Of a stretch of DNA of 6,292 bases, positions 1-6,244 are shown piece after piece. The notes beneath the pieces were generated by a model. That model did not search any database and was not told where the DNA came from. It saw only the letters and a list, made by a program, of their open reading frames with translations. The DNA comes from an uncultured Mollicutes bacterium (lineage in GTDB: Bacteria; Bacillota_I; Bacilli_A; Acholeplasmatales; Anaeroplasmataceae). The position numbers and the translations under genes were made by a program. The stretch lies in contig CALCWU010000060.1 of assembly GCA_937905855.1 (NCBI GenBank), positions 1 to 6,292 on the forward strand, in the 5' to 3' direction. How positions within the stretch are numbered: the stretch's first letter is position 1; the number at the start of each line of letters is the position of its first letter.

Positions 1-2
1 CA

Positions 3-83
3 AATCAAATGTTATACCTAATCGGTGTAATATTAAAAATTACTTGGGATATAATTAGATATATCCGCAATAAAAATAAGTAA
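3..83 (+). CDS. 3' end of a possible small membrane peptide (Fst-like toxin candidate)
   Basis: An open frame enters from the left edge and stops at TAA 81-83. An internal ATG at 9-11 would give a 24-residue peptide. It starts with a hydrophobic stretch (MLYLIGVIL), continues as KITWDIIRYI, and ends in a basic polar tail (RNKNK). One membrane-spanning stretch with a charged C-terminal tail is the general shape of Fst/Lpt-type type I toxins, which insert in the membrane of Bacillota. Only eight bases lie upstream of the ATG and no Shine-Dalgarno is visible, so the true start may be outside the window. The frame is followed within 30 bases by a terminator hairpin and is faced by a small RNA promoter, which is why I list it. 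A chance frame, or the end of a larger membrane protein, remains possible; I cannot see the proline usual in the Fst core. Confidence 0.35.
   Translation, partial: NQMLYLIGVILKITWDIIRYIRNKNK
44..70. repeat. Imperfect inverted repeat in the small open frame
   Basis: GGATATA (47-53) and TATATCC (60-66) are exact inverted copies around a 6-base loop. The stem extends by three pairs (TTG 44-46 with CAA 68-70) if G67 is bulged. In a plus-strand RNA it would fold within the last third of the small open frame. Its role is unknown; it could affect translation or stability of that mRNA. Confidence 0.4.
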
Positions 84-107
84 TTTATTTTGTCTGATTT
101 GGAGAAG

Positions 108-187
108 AAAAAAAGCACTGACGGGTGCTTTTCTCTAAATCAAATTTTAAAAATAACATTTAGAGTAGCCTTATCTTGGCTTCCTCC
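108..187 (-). ncRNA. Predicted small RNA of about 80 nt (possible antitoxin RNA)
   Basis: A near-consensus promoter ends at 194, placing the likely start at G187, and a hairpin with a U7 tract ends the transcript near 108. The RNA would fold into three local stems. They are AGCC/GGCU near the 5' end (around 168-182), an exact 8-bp stem CUCUAAAU/AUUUAGAG (158-165 with 133-140) with a 17-base loop, and the terminator hairpin. It contains the antisense copy of the direct repeat and shares its terminator with the opposing frame, so both ends of the RNA region could pair with that mRNA. The GGAGG at its very 5' end is 23 bases from the nearest ATG, too far to act as a ribosome binding site. Alternatives are an unrelated regulatory RNA or an attenuated leader of a minus-strand gene beyond the left edge. 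Confidence 0.5.
111..135. terminator. Bidirectional hairpin terminator
   Basis: AAAAGCAC (111-118) pairs exactly with GTGCTTTT (125-132) around a 6-base loop. Read on the minus strand the stem is followed by T7CTTCT, a strong U-tract. Read on the plus strand it is followed by TTTTCTCT, weaker but usable. It would end the small RNA on the minus strand and the small open frame (stop at 81-83) on the plus strand. Confidence 0.75.
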
Positions 188-193
188 ATTTAT

Positions 194-222
194 ATTATAT
201 GCAAATTTTAATTAAATATCAA
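194..222 (-). promoter_or_regulatory. Near-consensus sigma-A-like promoter for the small RNA
   Basis: On the minus strand the -35 box is TTGATA (222 down to 217, five of six consensus bases), the spacer is exactly 17 bases, and the -10 box is a perfect TATAAT (199 down to 194). The predicted start is G187. This is the best promoter in the window. It lies between the res terminator and the hairpin at 111-132, so it has no obvious protein-coding target inside the window. Confidence 0.7.
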
Positions 223-277
223 TAGCATTGTTTATTTTCATACAATTATTTTTCTAGAATGTAATGACAATGCTATT
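221..277. repeat. 11-bp perfect inverted repeat with 35-base spacer
   Basis: AATAGCATTGT (221-231) and ACAATGCTATT (267-277) are exact inverted copies. The left arm overlaps the last two bases of the -35 box of the small RNA promoter. No U-tract follows on either strand in a position typical of a terminator. It could be an operator for that promoter, a structured RNA end, or a tiny 57-bp element with inverted ends. I see no convincing target-site duplication (flanks are ATATC and TTATA). Confidence 0.55.
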
Positions 278-317
278 TTATAAATATAATTTTTCTTATT
301 TCTAATTATTTATGCTC
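278..317. other. AT-rich spacer without recognised feature
   Basis: This stretch between the inverted repeat and the res terminator is almost entirely A and T. I see no gene or convincing promoter in it. Overall, bases 1-360 hold only the short open frame, the predicted small RNA with its promoter, inverted repeats and two terminators. Confidence 0.6.
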
Positions 318-352
318 AAAAAGAAGAAGCCTAGTGAACTTCTTCTTTTTTT
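318..352. terminator. Terminator of the mod-res operon (bidirectional)
   Basis: AAAAAGAAGAAG (318-329) and CTTCTTCTTTTT (339-350) form a perfect 12-bp stem with a 9-base loop. On the minus strand the stem begins 10 bases after the res stop codon and ends in U5, so it terminates mod-res. On the plus strand it ends in T7 and would stop transcription running into res from the left. Confidence 0.85.
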
Positions 353-360
353 GCATGCAA

Positions 361-3300
361 TTACTTCAATGCATTGATTTTATCAAGCAATGATTGATAA
401 GTATTAATATGTTCATATCTAACTTGGGATGTGGATATATTATTAAACAATTTCTTAGCACATTCAATCTTAGCCTTTTCAACACCTCTAAGTTGTAATG
501 AATCAAGAGTACCTTTTGTCTCTGCAACAAAATAAATATGCTTTATAGAGCCTTCCTTAAAGGCAATCGCCCAGTCTGGACTATAATTTCCTACTGGTGT
601 TGGAATATAAAAGCTAGTTGGAAGTTTAGCGTAAACCACAACCTCTTCTGCCTCGTCCATATCCTGAGCCAATCTTCTTTCGATTGAATTTGATTTATTA
701 ATACCATCCACAAAAACATAATCCTTAATGTGTTTTTTTGCCTTATAAGCATTTGAATATTCAGTAGATAATTTAGATTCCGTAAAAATAGTTGATTCAA
801 ATTCTCCTTCAACCTGATTATAAGTAATATGTTCAATAATCAATGATGCCTTTTGTTCATTAATTATTTTAGAGACCTTATTAATAAATTCCTCAGGATT
901 TGCTTTAAATAATAGAAATTTAGAATCATCAATCTTCTTCAAAATTGTAGCAATTGTCCTACGTGTTAAAGATGTTTGGGCAGCTATTTTTCCTAACAAA
1001 TCATATTTTATTTTATTACTTGTAGATGTATTTAATACATTTGTAGATTTTGTTATTTCTTTAAAGGCGACACCATTTTCAATTTGACTACTATCAATAT
1101 TTTCTTTTTGTTCACCTATTGTAATGGTATATTCTAATTTTGTAACATAAAGGTCAGAATTAATAACATTGACTGAATTATCAATCAATTCATTTGAATC
1201 AAAATCAACATAATAAGCATATTTATGGTTGATTAAGCTCCATAGCTTTTTAAATTCCTTCTTATTAAAATTCTCATTTAAATTATTATCTTGAACTTTA
1301 GATTGTCTACCATTACCAATCAAATTCTTAATAGCATTTTCATCATAAATTGACTGAACTAATGTATGAATTTGCTCAGCAAGAGGCTCTAGCTCAGGTA
1401 TCATTGGAGCTAATGTTCCAGTCTCCTTCGCTATTTTATAATCATCTGTAGGCTTTTCATCTACATCGATATAATTATTTCTTATTAGATATTGATAGAT
1501 TGCTGTAGCTTGACGAGGAGTAATTTTTTCTTCCTTGTTATCAACAATAATTGTTTTTCCAGTAAAGAATGTGATAGATGCTTGCTTTGGTCTATCATAT
1601 AAATCATCTTTAAAATCAGATTGAATGCCCTTCACAAATGCTTCATAAGATTCATTAGCGATAACAGTTAATTTATTTATGTCATAAAAATCAATTCCTT
1701 CTGTTGTAGAATCCATTCTATCACCAAATTGATTAACACAAATACGCATACCTCTTCCTACCTCTTGTCTTCTTTGGATATCATTAGAGGAATGCTTTAG
1801 CGTACAAATTTGGAAAACATTTGGATTATCCCAGCCTTCTCTTAAAGCGGAATGAGAAAAAATAAATCTAGTAGGCTCATCAAATGATAATAATCTTTCC
1901 TTATCCTTTAAAATAAGATCATAGGCTGATTCATCAGTTGATATATCGCTGTTTTCTTTAGTTTTTTTCTTATCGTTATAATCAACCTTTCTTCCAGTTT
2001 TTTTATCAATTGAAAAATAACCATTATGAGCCTTAAAAGCAGTTGTATTTCTTAAATAATTACAATATGGAGTATTAAATAATGTTATATATTCATTGAC
2101 AATATTATTATATTCTTCTTCAAATATTCTACCATATTCGCCATTAATTTCATTTCCATCTTCATCATATTGACGATATTTGGCAACCTCATCAATAAAA
2201 AATAATGACAAGACCTTAATACCTTTATTAAATAGTTCTTCCTCTTTTTCAAAATGTGATTTAATTGTTTCTCTTATTTGAATTCGTCTTTCATCCTCTT
2301 CATTTACATCACCATAAGCGGTACCAAGCTCTAATACCTCTCCATTTAAAAACGTAACTGTATTATTAAATGGATTTACTTCAGATATAACGTATCCATC
2401 TTTATATTGTTCCATATTATTTGAAATTTGATATAAATTATCACCAACAGCAAGATTTCTAGTTTCTCTATTTATTCTTGCTCCAGAATATGAAATTTCC
2501 AATTCAATTTTAGCCATAGGAGGCTTATTAGGACTTAATATAATATCTTGAAGATATAAATAACTATTAGTTCCTCTTAAGTTCTTAACTTGAAATCCTT
2601 TAACCTCTATTTTCTTTACTAACTTTTTATTGTAAGCATCAAGCGCATCTAACACATAAATTAAATTATGTTTGTTTTTATGTGTAGCTGAAAAATTAAT
2701 TGAAAATAATGAATTAAAATTTAATAAACTATCTTGTGTTTTTGCTCCACCCATTTTTTGTGGCTCATCTAAAATTAAAATAGGCCTATTTTTCTTAATA
2801 ATATCAATTGGCTTACGTGATTGAAATGCTTCCTGCTCTTCATAAATTTTTTTTGCATCTTTAGAAGTAGAATTAAATGCTTGCGTGTTTATTATCATAA
2901 CATTAATGGCATCACTACTACTAAATAAATTTAATTGTTCCAAATCTTTAGAATTATAGATAAAATATCTTGCCTTCTTACCATAAATATCCATAAAATG
3001 ATCTTCAGTTTGTTTAAATGTTTTAAAAACACCTTCACGAATAGCTATAGATGGAACAACAACTATAAATTTAGAAAATCCATATCTTTTGTTTAATTCA
3101 AACATTGTTCTAATATAAACATATGTTTTTCCAGTACCAGTTTCCATTTCAACATCAAGCTCAACAGCACCAATTTTATGGGATAAATTAGATGATTCTT
3201 TAATGTTGTTTGTACTTTGAATTTTTTTAATATTTGTTAATAGCTGTTCAGGCGAAAGAAACAATCTTTCATTGGCATACCCAACAAAATCATCATCTTC

Positions 3301-3501
3301 AGATATATATACTTTGCTTGCTTCTTTTGCATTTTCATCATAATGAAAAACATCCCATTTTTCTTCATATTGGTCATTTCCTAAATCTCTTGTATATTGA
3401 GAATTTTCAGAATAAGGCTGTCCCTCAAATACATTACAAATGGCATCAACAGCATCGGTTTGGTACTTTTGCGTTTTGAATTTAAATTTTAAATCGCTCA
3501 T
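361..3501 (-). CDS. res: Type III restriction enzyme, Res subunit
   Basis: This is the ATP-dependent restriction subunit of a type III restriction-modification system (1046 residues). With Mod it binds unmethylated sites, uses ATP to move along or communicate through DNA, and cuts about 25-27 bp from a site when two sites are suitably oriented (family knowledge). Superfamily 2 helicase motifs are visible in order: YQ near 13-14, Walker A METGTGKT 119-126, motif Ia VVVPS 147-151, DEPQ 245-248, SAT 271-273, motif V around SALREGWDNP 551-560, and motif VI QRRQEVGRGMR 576-586. The C-terminal nuclease has PDW (Asp976) and ETK (Glu994, Lys996), a PD-(D/E)XK centre with 18 residues from Asp to Glu. 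All key residues are present and length is within the normal range, so it looks functional. The ATG start is backed by AAGAGG seven bases upstream. It follows mod by 11 bases and is probably cotranscribed from the mod promoter. Confidence 0.95.
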   Translation of the reverse strand: MSDLKFKFKTQKYQTDAVDAICNVFEGQPYSENSQYTRDLGNDQYEEKWDVFHYDENAKEASKVYISEDDDFVGYANERLFLSPEQLLTNIKKIQSTNNIKESSNLSHKIGAVELDVEMETGTGKTYVYIRTMFELNKRYGFSKFIVVVPSIAIREGVFKTFKQTEDHFMDIYGKKARYFIYNSKDLEQLNLFSSSDAINVMIINTQAFNSTSKDAKKIYEEQEAFQSRKPIDIIKKNRPILILDEPQKMGGAKTQDSLLNFNSLFSINFSATHKNKHNLIYVLDALDAYNKKLVKKIEVKGFQVKNLRGTNSYLYLQDIILSPNKPPMAKIELEISYSGARINRETRNLAVGDNLYQISNNMEQYKDGYVISEVNPFNNTVTFLNGEVLELGTAYGDVNEEDERRIQIRETIKSHFEKEEELFNKGIKVLSLFFIDEVAKYRQYDEDGNEINGEYGRIFEEEYNNIVNEYITLFNTPYCNYLRNTTAFKAHNGYFSIDKKTGRKVDYNDKKKTKENSDISTDESAYDLILKDKERLLSFDEPTRFIFSHSALREGWDNPNVFQICTLKHSSNDIQRRQEVGRGMRICVNQFGDRMDSTTEGIDFYDINKLTVIANESYEAFVKGIQSDFKDDLYDRPKQASITFFTGKTIIVDNKEEKITPRQATAIYQYLIRNNYIDVDEKPTDDYKIAKETGTLAPMIPELEPLAEQIHTLVQSIYDENAIKNLIGNGRQSKVQDNNLNENFNKKEFKKLWSLINHKYAYYVDFDSNELIDNSVNVINSDLYVTKLEYTITIGEQKENIDSSQIENGVAFKEITKSTNVLNTSTSNKIKYDLLGKIAAQTSLTRRTIATILKKIDDSKFLLFKANPEEFINKVSKIINEQKASLIIEHITYNQVEGEFESTIFTESKLSTEYSNAYKAKKHIKDYVFVDGINKSNSIERRLAQDMDEAEEVVVYAKLPTSFYIPTPVGNYSPDWAIAFKEGSIKHIYFVAETKGTLDSLQLRGVEKAKIECAKKLFNNISTSQVRYEHINTYQSLLDKINALK

Positions 3502-3508
3502 ATATTTA

Positions 3509-3515
3509 CCTCTTA
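3509..3515 (-). promoter_or_regulatory. res ribosome binding site overlapping the mod stop codon
   Basis: Read on the minus strand, the mod stop TAA (3515-3513) runs directly into AAGAGG (3514-3509), seven bases before the res ATG. Ribosomes finishing mod therefore stop on the res Shine-Dalgarno. This supports translational coupling, which would help keep methyltransferase synthesis ahead of nuclease synthesis. It also confirms the res start. Confidence 0.8.
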
Positions 3516-5513
3516 CAATACCTTTACCTTTGTAGAAGGTGAATATGTCTTAAAAATTTGTTCATTATTAATAGCAACACTATCATTACTAAAGCATGAA
3601 TCTTTAAATACCGCATATGTAGGTTTTGTGTTAGCAATTTCTGTCAACAAGTCATTTGTTAGATTATCATCAAAGCAAGCGACAATCTTATTATCATTAA
3701 CAAAATAACATTTTTTACCTAAAATATCTTTTTCTTCTATTTTGGCTGATAATTCAACACCTAATTCAAGCATTACCTGAAATAATAAATCTAACCCCGT
3801 TCTACCTGACTTTATATTATCAATTGTAGCATCTAAAATACTTTTTTGAGTTTGATTAGGATTATAATATACATCATTCATATTTGATGAATCTAATTTA
3901 AATACTCTAAAACCTATATCTAATGAATCAGGATCAATAACATCATCATTAAGATTTCTAGCATCATTCTTCTTTTCGATAAGTTCATCTTTAATCTTCT
4001 TACCAGCACGACGAATACGTTCTTCAGCTATATTAGTCAAATAATGTTCCATATGAATTTCATCACATATTGAAATTGCATTTTGTATAATTTGTCTTGA
4101 AGAAATGCTTTTACACAATTTATAATTTTCATCCAAATTTTCAGGAATTTGCACCAAAATAAATTTTCTATTACCTCTGTCTTCACTATTAAGATTTATA
4201 ATTGCTTCAGCAGTTGTTGCCGAACCTGAAAAAAAATCCATTATTATAGCATTTTTATCATTTTTAAATTCTAATAAATATTTTATTAAAGAAGTAGGTT
4301 TTGGATAATCAAAAACTTTTTTTCCAAACATTTTTTCTAAATAAGTTCCAGCATTTTCAGTTGTTTCAACATCAACAGTATTGTCAATAAAATTTGGTGG
4401 ACATTCAGGTGAATAATTTGACTTTTTATACGATAGAACTAATTGCTTACTCAAATCTATTCTTAAACCAAGTTTAATATTATCATTAAGTGTTTCTTGC
4501 GTCCAAATAAATTTATTTTTAAATTTCACATCATTAATATTTTTTCCATTTTTTATAATCAAATCATTTAATAATTCGTTTGGAAATTTAGCAGTACCAT
4601 AAATTCCACTTTTATAAATTCCATCTTTCAAATTAGTTGTAATAGTATTTTTAGGGAATTCTAGAATTTTCATAGAATTTTGAGGCTTTGTAAAAGGATC
4701 ATTGCTTGAACTTGCCTTCTTTTTTCCAATAAATTTAATATTATCTTTGTTTTTTTCATAACATAATATATATTCAATATTCTTTTTTATTTTAAAAGAT
4801 AAATTCGGTGGGGTAGCACTCTTAAACCAGTTCCATTGCCCAATAAAATTATCTTCACCATATATTTCATCACAAATTTTTTTCAAATTATCAACTTCAT
4901 TATCGTCAATGCTAATAAAAATGACACCATCATCGGTTAATAAATCTCGCGCCACCTTTAACCTAGGATACATCATATTCAGCCAATCAGTATGAAATCT
5001 ACCATTAGATTCATTGTTTAAAACCATTCTATTACCTTGTTCATCATATTGTCCACTATTTGCATTATATTCAACAAATGATTTTTTAAAGTCATCATTG
5101 TAAATGAAATCATTTCCTGTATTATAAGGTGGATCAATATAAATCATCTTAACTTTATTAAGGTACGTTTCTCTTAATAATTTAAGAACATCTAAATTAT
5201 CGCCTTCAATATAGATGTTTTTAGTATTATCAAAATCAACTGATTTTTCCTTTAATGGCCTTAATGTTCCGTTAATTTTACTATTGGCTAATAACATAGC
5301 TTTCTTTTTATCAGGCCAAGTCATTTGATATCTTTCTTGTTTATCATCGATCAATTCATTTGATAATTCTTGTTTTAACACATCAAAATCAATACCTAAA
5401 GTTGTTTTACCATTTTTTTTAATTTCTATCACAACATTGGGAAATAATTGTTGAATTTGTCTTATATGCTCTTGTGACAAGTCATTACTTTCCATATTTA
5501 GCTTTTCTGCCAT
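3513..5513 (-). CDS. mod: Type III DNA methyltransferase, Mod subunit (N6-adenine)
   Basis: Mod (666 residues) transfers a methyl group from S-adenosylmethionine to the N6 of adenine in an asymmetric site. It also gives the Res complex its sequence specificity. The catalytic motif IV DPPY is at 127-130, inside KMIYIDPPYNTGNDF. The SAM-binding motif I DFFSGSATT comes later, at 426-434. That order marks a beta-class methyltransferase, with the target-recognition region between them (about 230-400). The usual FxGxG is FSGSA here; I believe this variant also occurs in other type III Mods, so it need not be defective. The N-terminus (MAEKLNMESNDL) fits the family, and ATG 5513 has AGAAGAGG nine bases upstream. 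Met7 is a weaker alternative start. The target sequence cannot be read from the protein. It is the first gene of the operon and the leader suggests translational control. Confidence 0.95.
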   Translation of the reverse strand: MAEKLNMESNDLSQEHIRQIQQLFPNVVIEIKKNGKTTLGIDFDVLKQELSNELIDDKQERYQMTWPDKKKAMLLANSKINGTLRPLKEKSVDFDNTKNIYIEGDNLDVLKLLRETYLNKVKMIYIDPPYNTGNDFIYNDDFKKSFVEYNANSGQYDEQGNRMVLNNESNGRFHTDWLNMMYPRLKVARDLLTDDGVIFISIDDNEVDNLKKICDEIYGEDNFIGQWNWFKSATPPNLSFKIKKNIEYILCYEKNKDNIKFIGKKKASSSNDPFTKPQNSMKILEFPKNTITTNLKDGIYKSGIYGTAKFPNELLNDLIIKNGKNINDVKFKNKFIWTQETLNDNIKLGLRIDLSKQLVLSYKKSNYSPECPPNFIDNTVDVETTENAGTYLEKMFGKKVFDYPKPTSLIKYLLEFKNDKNAIIMDFFSGSATTAEAIINLNSEDRGNRKFILVQIPENLDENYKLCKSISSRQIIQNAISICDEIHMEHYLTNIAEERIRRAGKKIKDELIEKKNDARNLNDDVIDPDSLDIGFRVFKLDSSNMNDVYYNPNQTQKSILDATIDNIKSGRTGLDLLFQVMLELGVELSAKIEEKDILGKKCYFVNDNKIVACFDDNLTNDLLTEIANTKPTYAVFKDSCFSNDSVAINNEQIFKTYSPSTKVKVL

Positions 5514-5519
5514 ATTATT

Positions 5520-5585
5520 ATACCTCTTCTTGTTTATTTAGTTCGTTAAATTAACCCTGTATTAATTTAATAGAGGTATTAAATT
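5520..5585 (-). promoter_or_regulatory. mod leader with hairpin and anti-Shine-Dalgarno segment
   Basis: On the minus strand the leader contains AATTTAATA (5585-5577) and TATTAAATT (5572-5564), a perfect 9-bp inverted repeat around a CCTC loop. The loop and its edges (ATACCTCT, 5579-5572) are exactly complementary over eight bases to the mod ribosome binding site AGAGGTAT (5527-5520), 44 bases downstream. The RNA could therefore form either the local hairpin with an exposed CCUC loop or a pairing that covers the ribosome binding site. The sequence relationship is seen directly; regulation is inference. Confidence 0.45.
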
Positions 5586-5630
5586 TTTTCTTAAAGGCAT
5601 ATTATTATTACTTTTTAGTTGTACTATTGA

Positions 5631-5658
5631 TTGCTTTTTTCTCAAAAAATGATAAAAT
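5631..5658 (+). promoter_or_regulatory. Possible promoter toward the integrase remnant
   Basis: TTGCTT (5631-5636), a 16-base spacer and an extended -10 element TGATAAAAT (5650-5658) form a plausible plus-strand promoter starting near 5665. The -35 matches only three of six bases but the extended -10 compensates. Transcription would meet the strong hairpin at 5675-5711 almost at once, giving an RNA of about 50 nt unless it reads through. Confidence 0.4.
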
Positions 5659-5676
5659 AAGACTATAAGGTTACAA
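5649..5676 (-). promoter_or_regulatory. Possible promoter of the mod-res operon
   Basis: On the minus strand TTGTAA (5676-5671, four of six) is followed by 16 bases and TATCAT (5654-5649, five of six). The start would be near 5642, leaving a leader of about 130 nt that includes the hairpin and anti-Shine-Dalgarno segment. It overlaps the plus-strand promoter candidate, so the two could not be used at the same moment. Confidence 0.45.
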
Positions 5677-5712
5677 AAAGACCACCTATTAAATTAATGG
5701 GTGGTCTTTTTT
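5675..5712. terminator. Strong bidirectional terminator upstream of mod
   Basis: AAAAAGACCACC (5675-5686) pairs exactly with GGTGGTCTTTTT (5700-5711). The pairing continues inward through TATTA/TAATG (one G-T pair) to a 3-base loop, giving a 17-bp stem. T6 follows on the plus strand and T5 on the minus strand. No complete gene ends here, so it may be an insulator, an attenuator of the plus-strand promoter candidate, or a relic of lost genes. The rest of the 5514-5812 gap holds the mod leader, two promoter candidates and the integrase leader, with no gene I can support. Confidence 0.85.
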
Positions 5713-5742
5713 GATGATTTTATTTATATTCATTATTAATTA

Positions 5743-5774
5743 TCTTAAATGATTTATTATTTTTCTATTTAAGA
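5743..5774. repeat. 8-bp inverted repeat in the integrase leader
   Basis: TCTTAAAT (5743-5750) and ATTTAAGA (5767-5774) are exact inverted copies separated by 16 AT-rich bases, about 40 bases before the integrase start. It could be a protein-binding site or a weak RNA stem. The low base complexity makes chance quite possible. Confidence 0.35.
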
Positions 5775-5812
5775 AGTTGTAGAATAGATATGATAAATGG
5801 AGGTAAATATAA

Positions 5813-6244
5813 ATGAAATTAAATGAATGGTTAGATATTTGGTTAAATAAGTATCTAAAAACAACAATTAAATTAAGAACATATTTAAAATATAATGATA
5901 TCATTAATAAACATATTAATCCTATTTTAGGTGAATATGAGCTGGATGATTTAAAGGGTAATATTCTACAGGAATTTGTACTATATAAATTAAATAATGG
6001 TAATTTAATTACTAATGAAAAGCTAGCAGATAATAGTGTTATTGCAATTGTATCATTATTAAAGCAAGCATTAAGACAAGCTCTTTTTTTAGGTATATCA
6101 AATACTGAATACACAGCACATATAAAAATACCTATGGCAAAAGAAAAAGAAATAATGGTTTTTAATAGATTAGAACAGCAAAAGCTAGAAAGCTATTGCC
6201 TAAATTCTAAGCCTAACTATATAGGAATTATTATTTGCTGTTGA
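5813..6244 (+). pseudogene. Truncated tyrosine recombinase/integrase (N-terminal part only)
   Basis: The 143-residue product matches the start of a Bacillota phage/ICE-type tyrosine recombinase. Residues about 3-100 (MKLNEWLDIWLNKY, then IKLRTYLKYNDIINKHI and NSVIAIVSLLKQALRQAL) form the SAM-like core-binding domain that grips DNA at the crossover site. Residues 116-143 (VFNRLEQQKLESYCLNS, then YIGIIICC) are the first helices of the catalytic domain. The frame ends at TGA 6242-6244, just where the family normally continues into TGLRxGE, so the catalytic Arg, His-x-x-Arg and Tyr are missing. Full-length relatives are usually well over 300 residues. None of the three frames after the stop resumes the family sequence, so this is a rearrangement or replacement rather than a simple frameshift. 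The start is firm: GGAGG at 5799-5803, nine bases before ATG. It cannot recombine DNA alone, though the fragment might still bind DNA. Confidence 0.85.

Larger units (their letters stand above)
2..145. repeat. 9-base direct repeat AAATCAAAT at 2-10 and 137-145
   Basis: AAATCAAAT occurs at 2-10, overlapping the ATG of the possible small peptide, and again at 137-145 inside the small RNA region on the other side of the shared terminator. Because the small RNA is read from the minus strand, its copy (AUUUGAUUU) is antisense to the copy at the peptide start. In Fst/par loci, repeats placed this way let the antitoxin RNA cover the toxin translation start. A single 9-base match in AT-rich DNA can arise by chance. 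Confidence 0.45.

Noticed and set aside
86..159. Small minus-strand frame starting at ATG 159 within the small RNA
   Set aside because: It reads straight through the terminator hairpin, and the nearest GGAGG is 23 bases away, too far for initiation.
162..190. 9-codon frame at the very 5' end of the small RNA (ATG 190-188)
   Set aside because: The ATG lies at or before the predicted transcription start and has no upstream ribosome binding site; the GGAGG is part of the frame itself.
591..836. Short open frame inside res (minus strand, other frame)
   Set aside because: It is a shadow of the res coding sequence, which has clear family motifs in the true frame.
898..904. Copy of ATTTGCT inside res as a partner of the 6233-6253 palindrome
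   Set aside because: Only one arm is present, without the inverted arm or centre, and it is explained by ordinary coding sequence.
3234..3479. Plus-strand open frame antisense to the start of res
   Set aside because: Low-complexity His/Leu-rich product, opposite a well-supported gene.
4229..4236. Run of eight T (coding strand) in the SAM-binding motif of mod, a possible phase-variation tract
   Set aside because: Runs of seven or eight A/T are common throughout both genes (for example 2847-2854, 4877-4883, 1998-2004), so this one is not exceptional. The run encodes the conserved Phe-Phe, which explains it.
426..4236. Mycoplasma-type code (TGA as Trp) because of the high AT content
   Set aside because: Tryptophans I checked use TGG, the long genes contain no in-frame TGA, and reading TGA 6242-6244 as Trp extends the integrase by only four residues before TAA.
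5740..6114. A 124-codon open frame on the minus strand
   Set aside because: It is antisense to the integrase remnant and runs over its promoter region. The product has no recognisable motif and its hydrophobic look comes from the AT-rich opposite strand.
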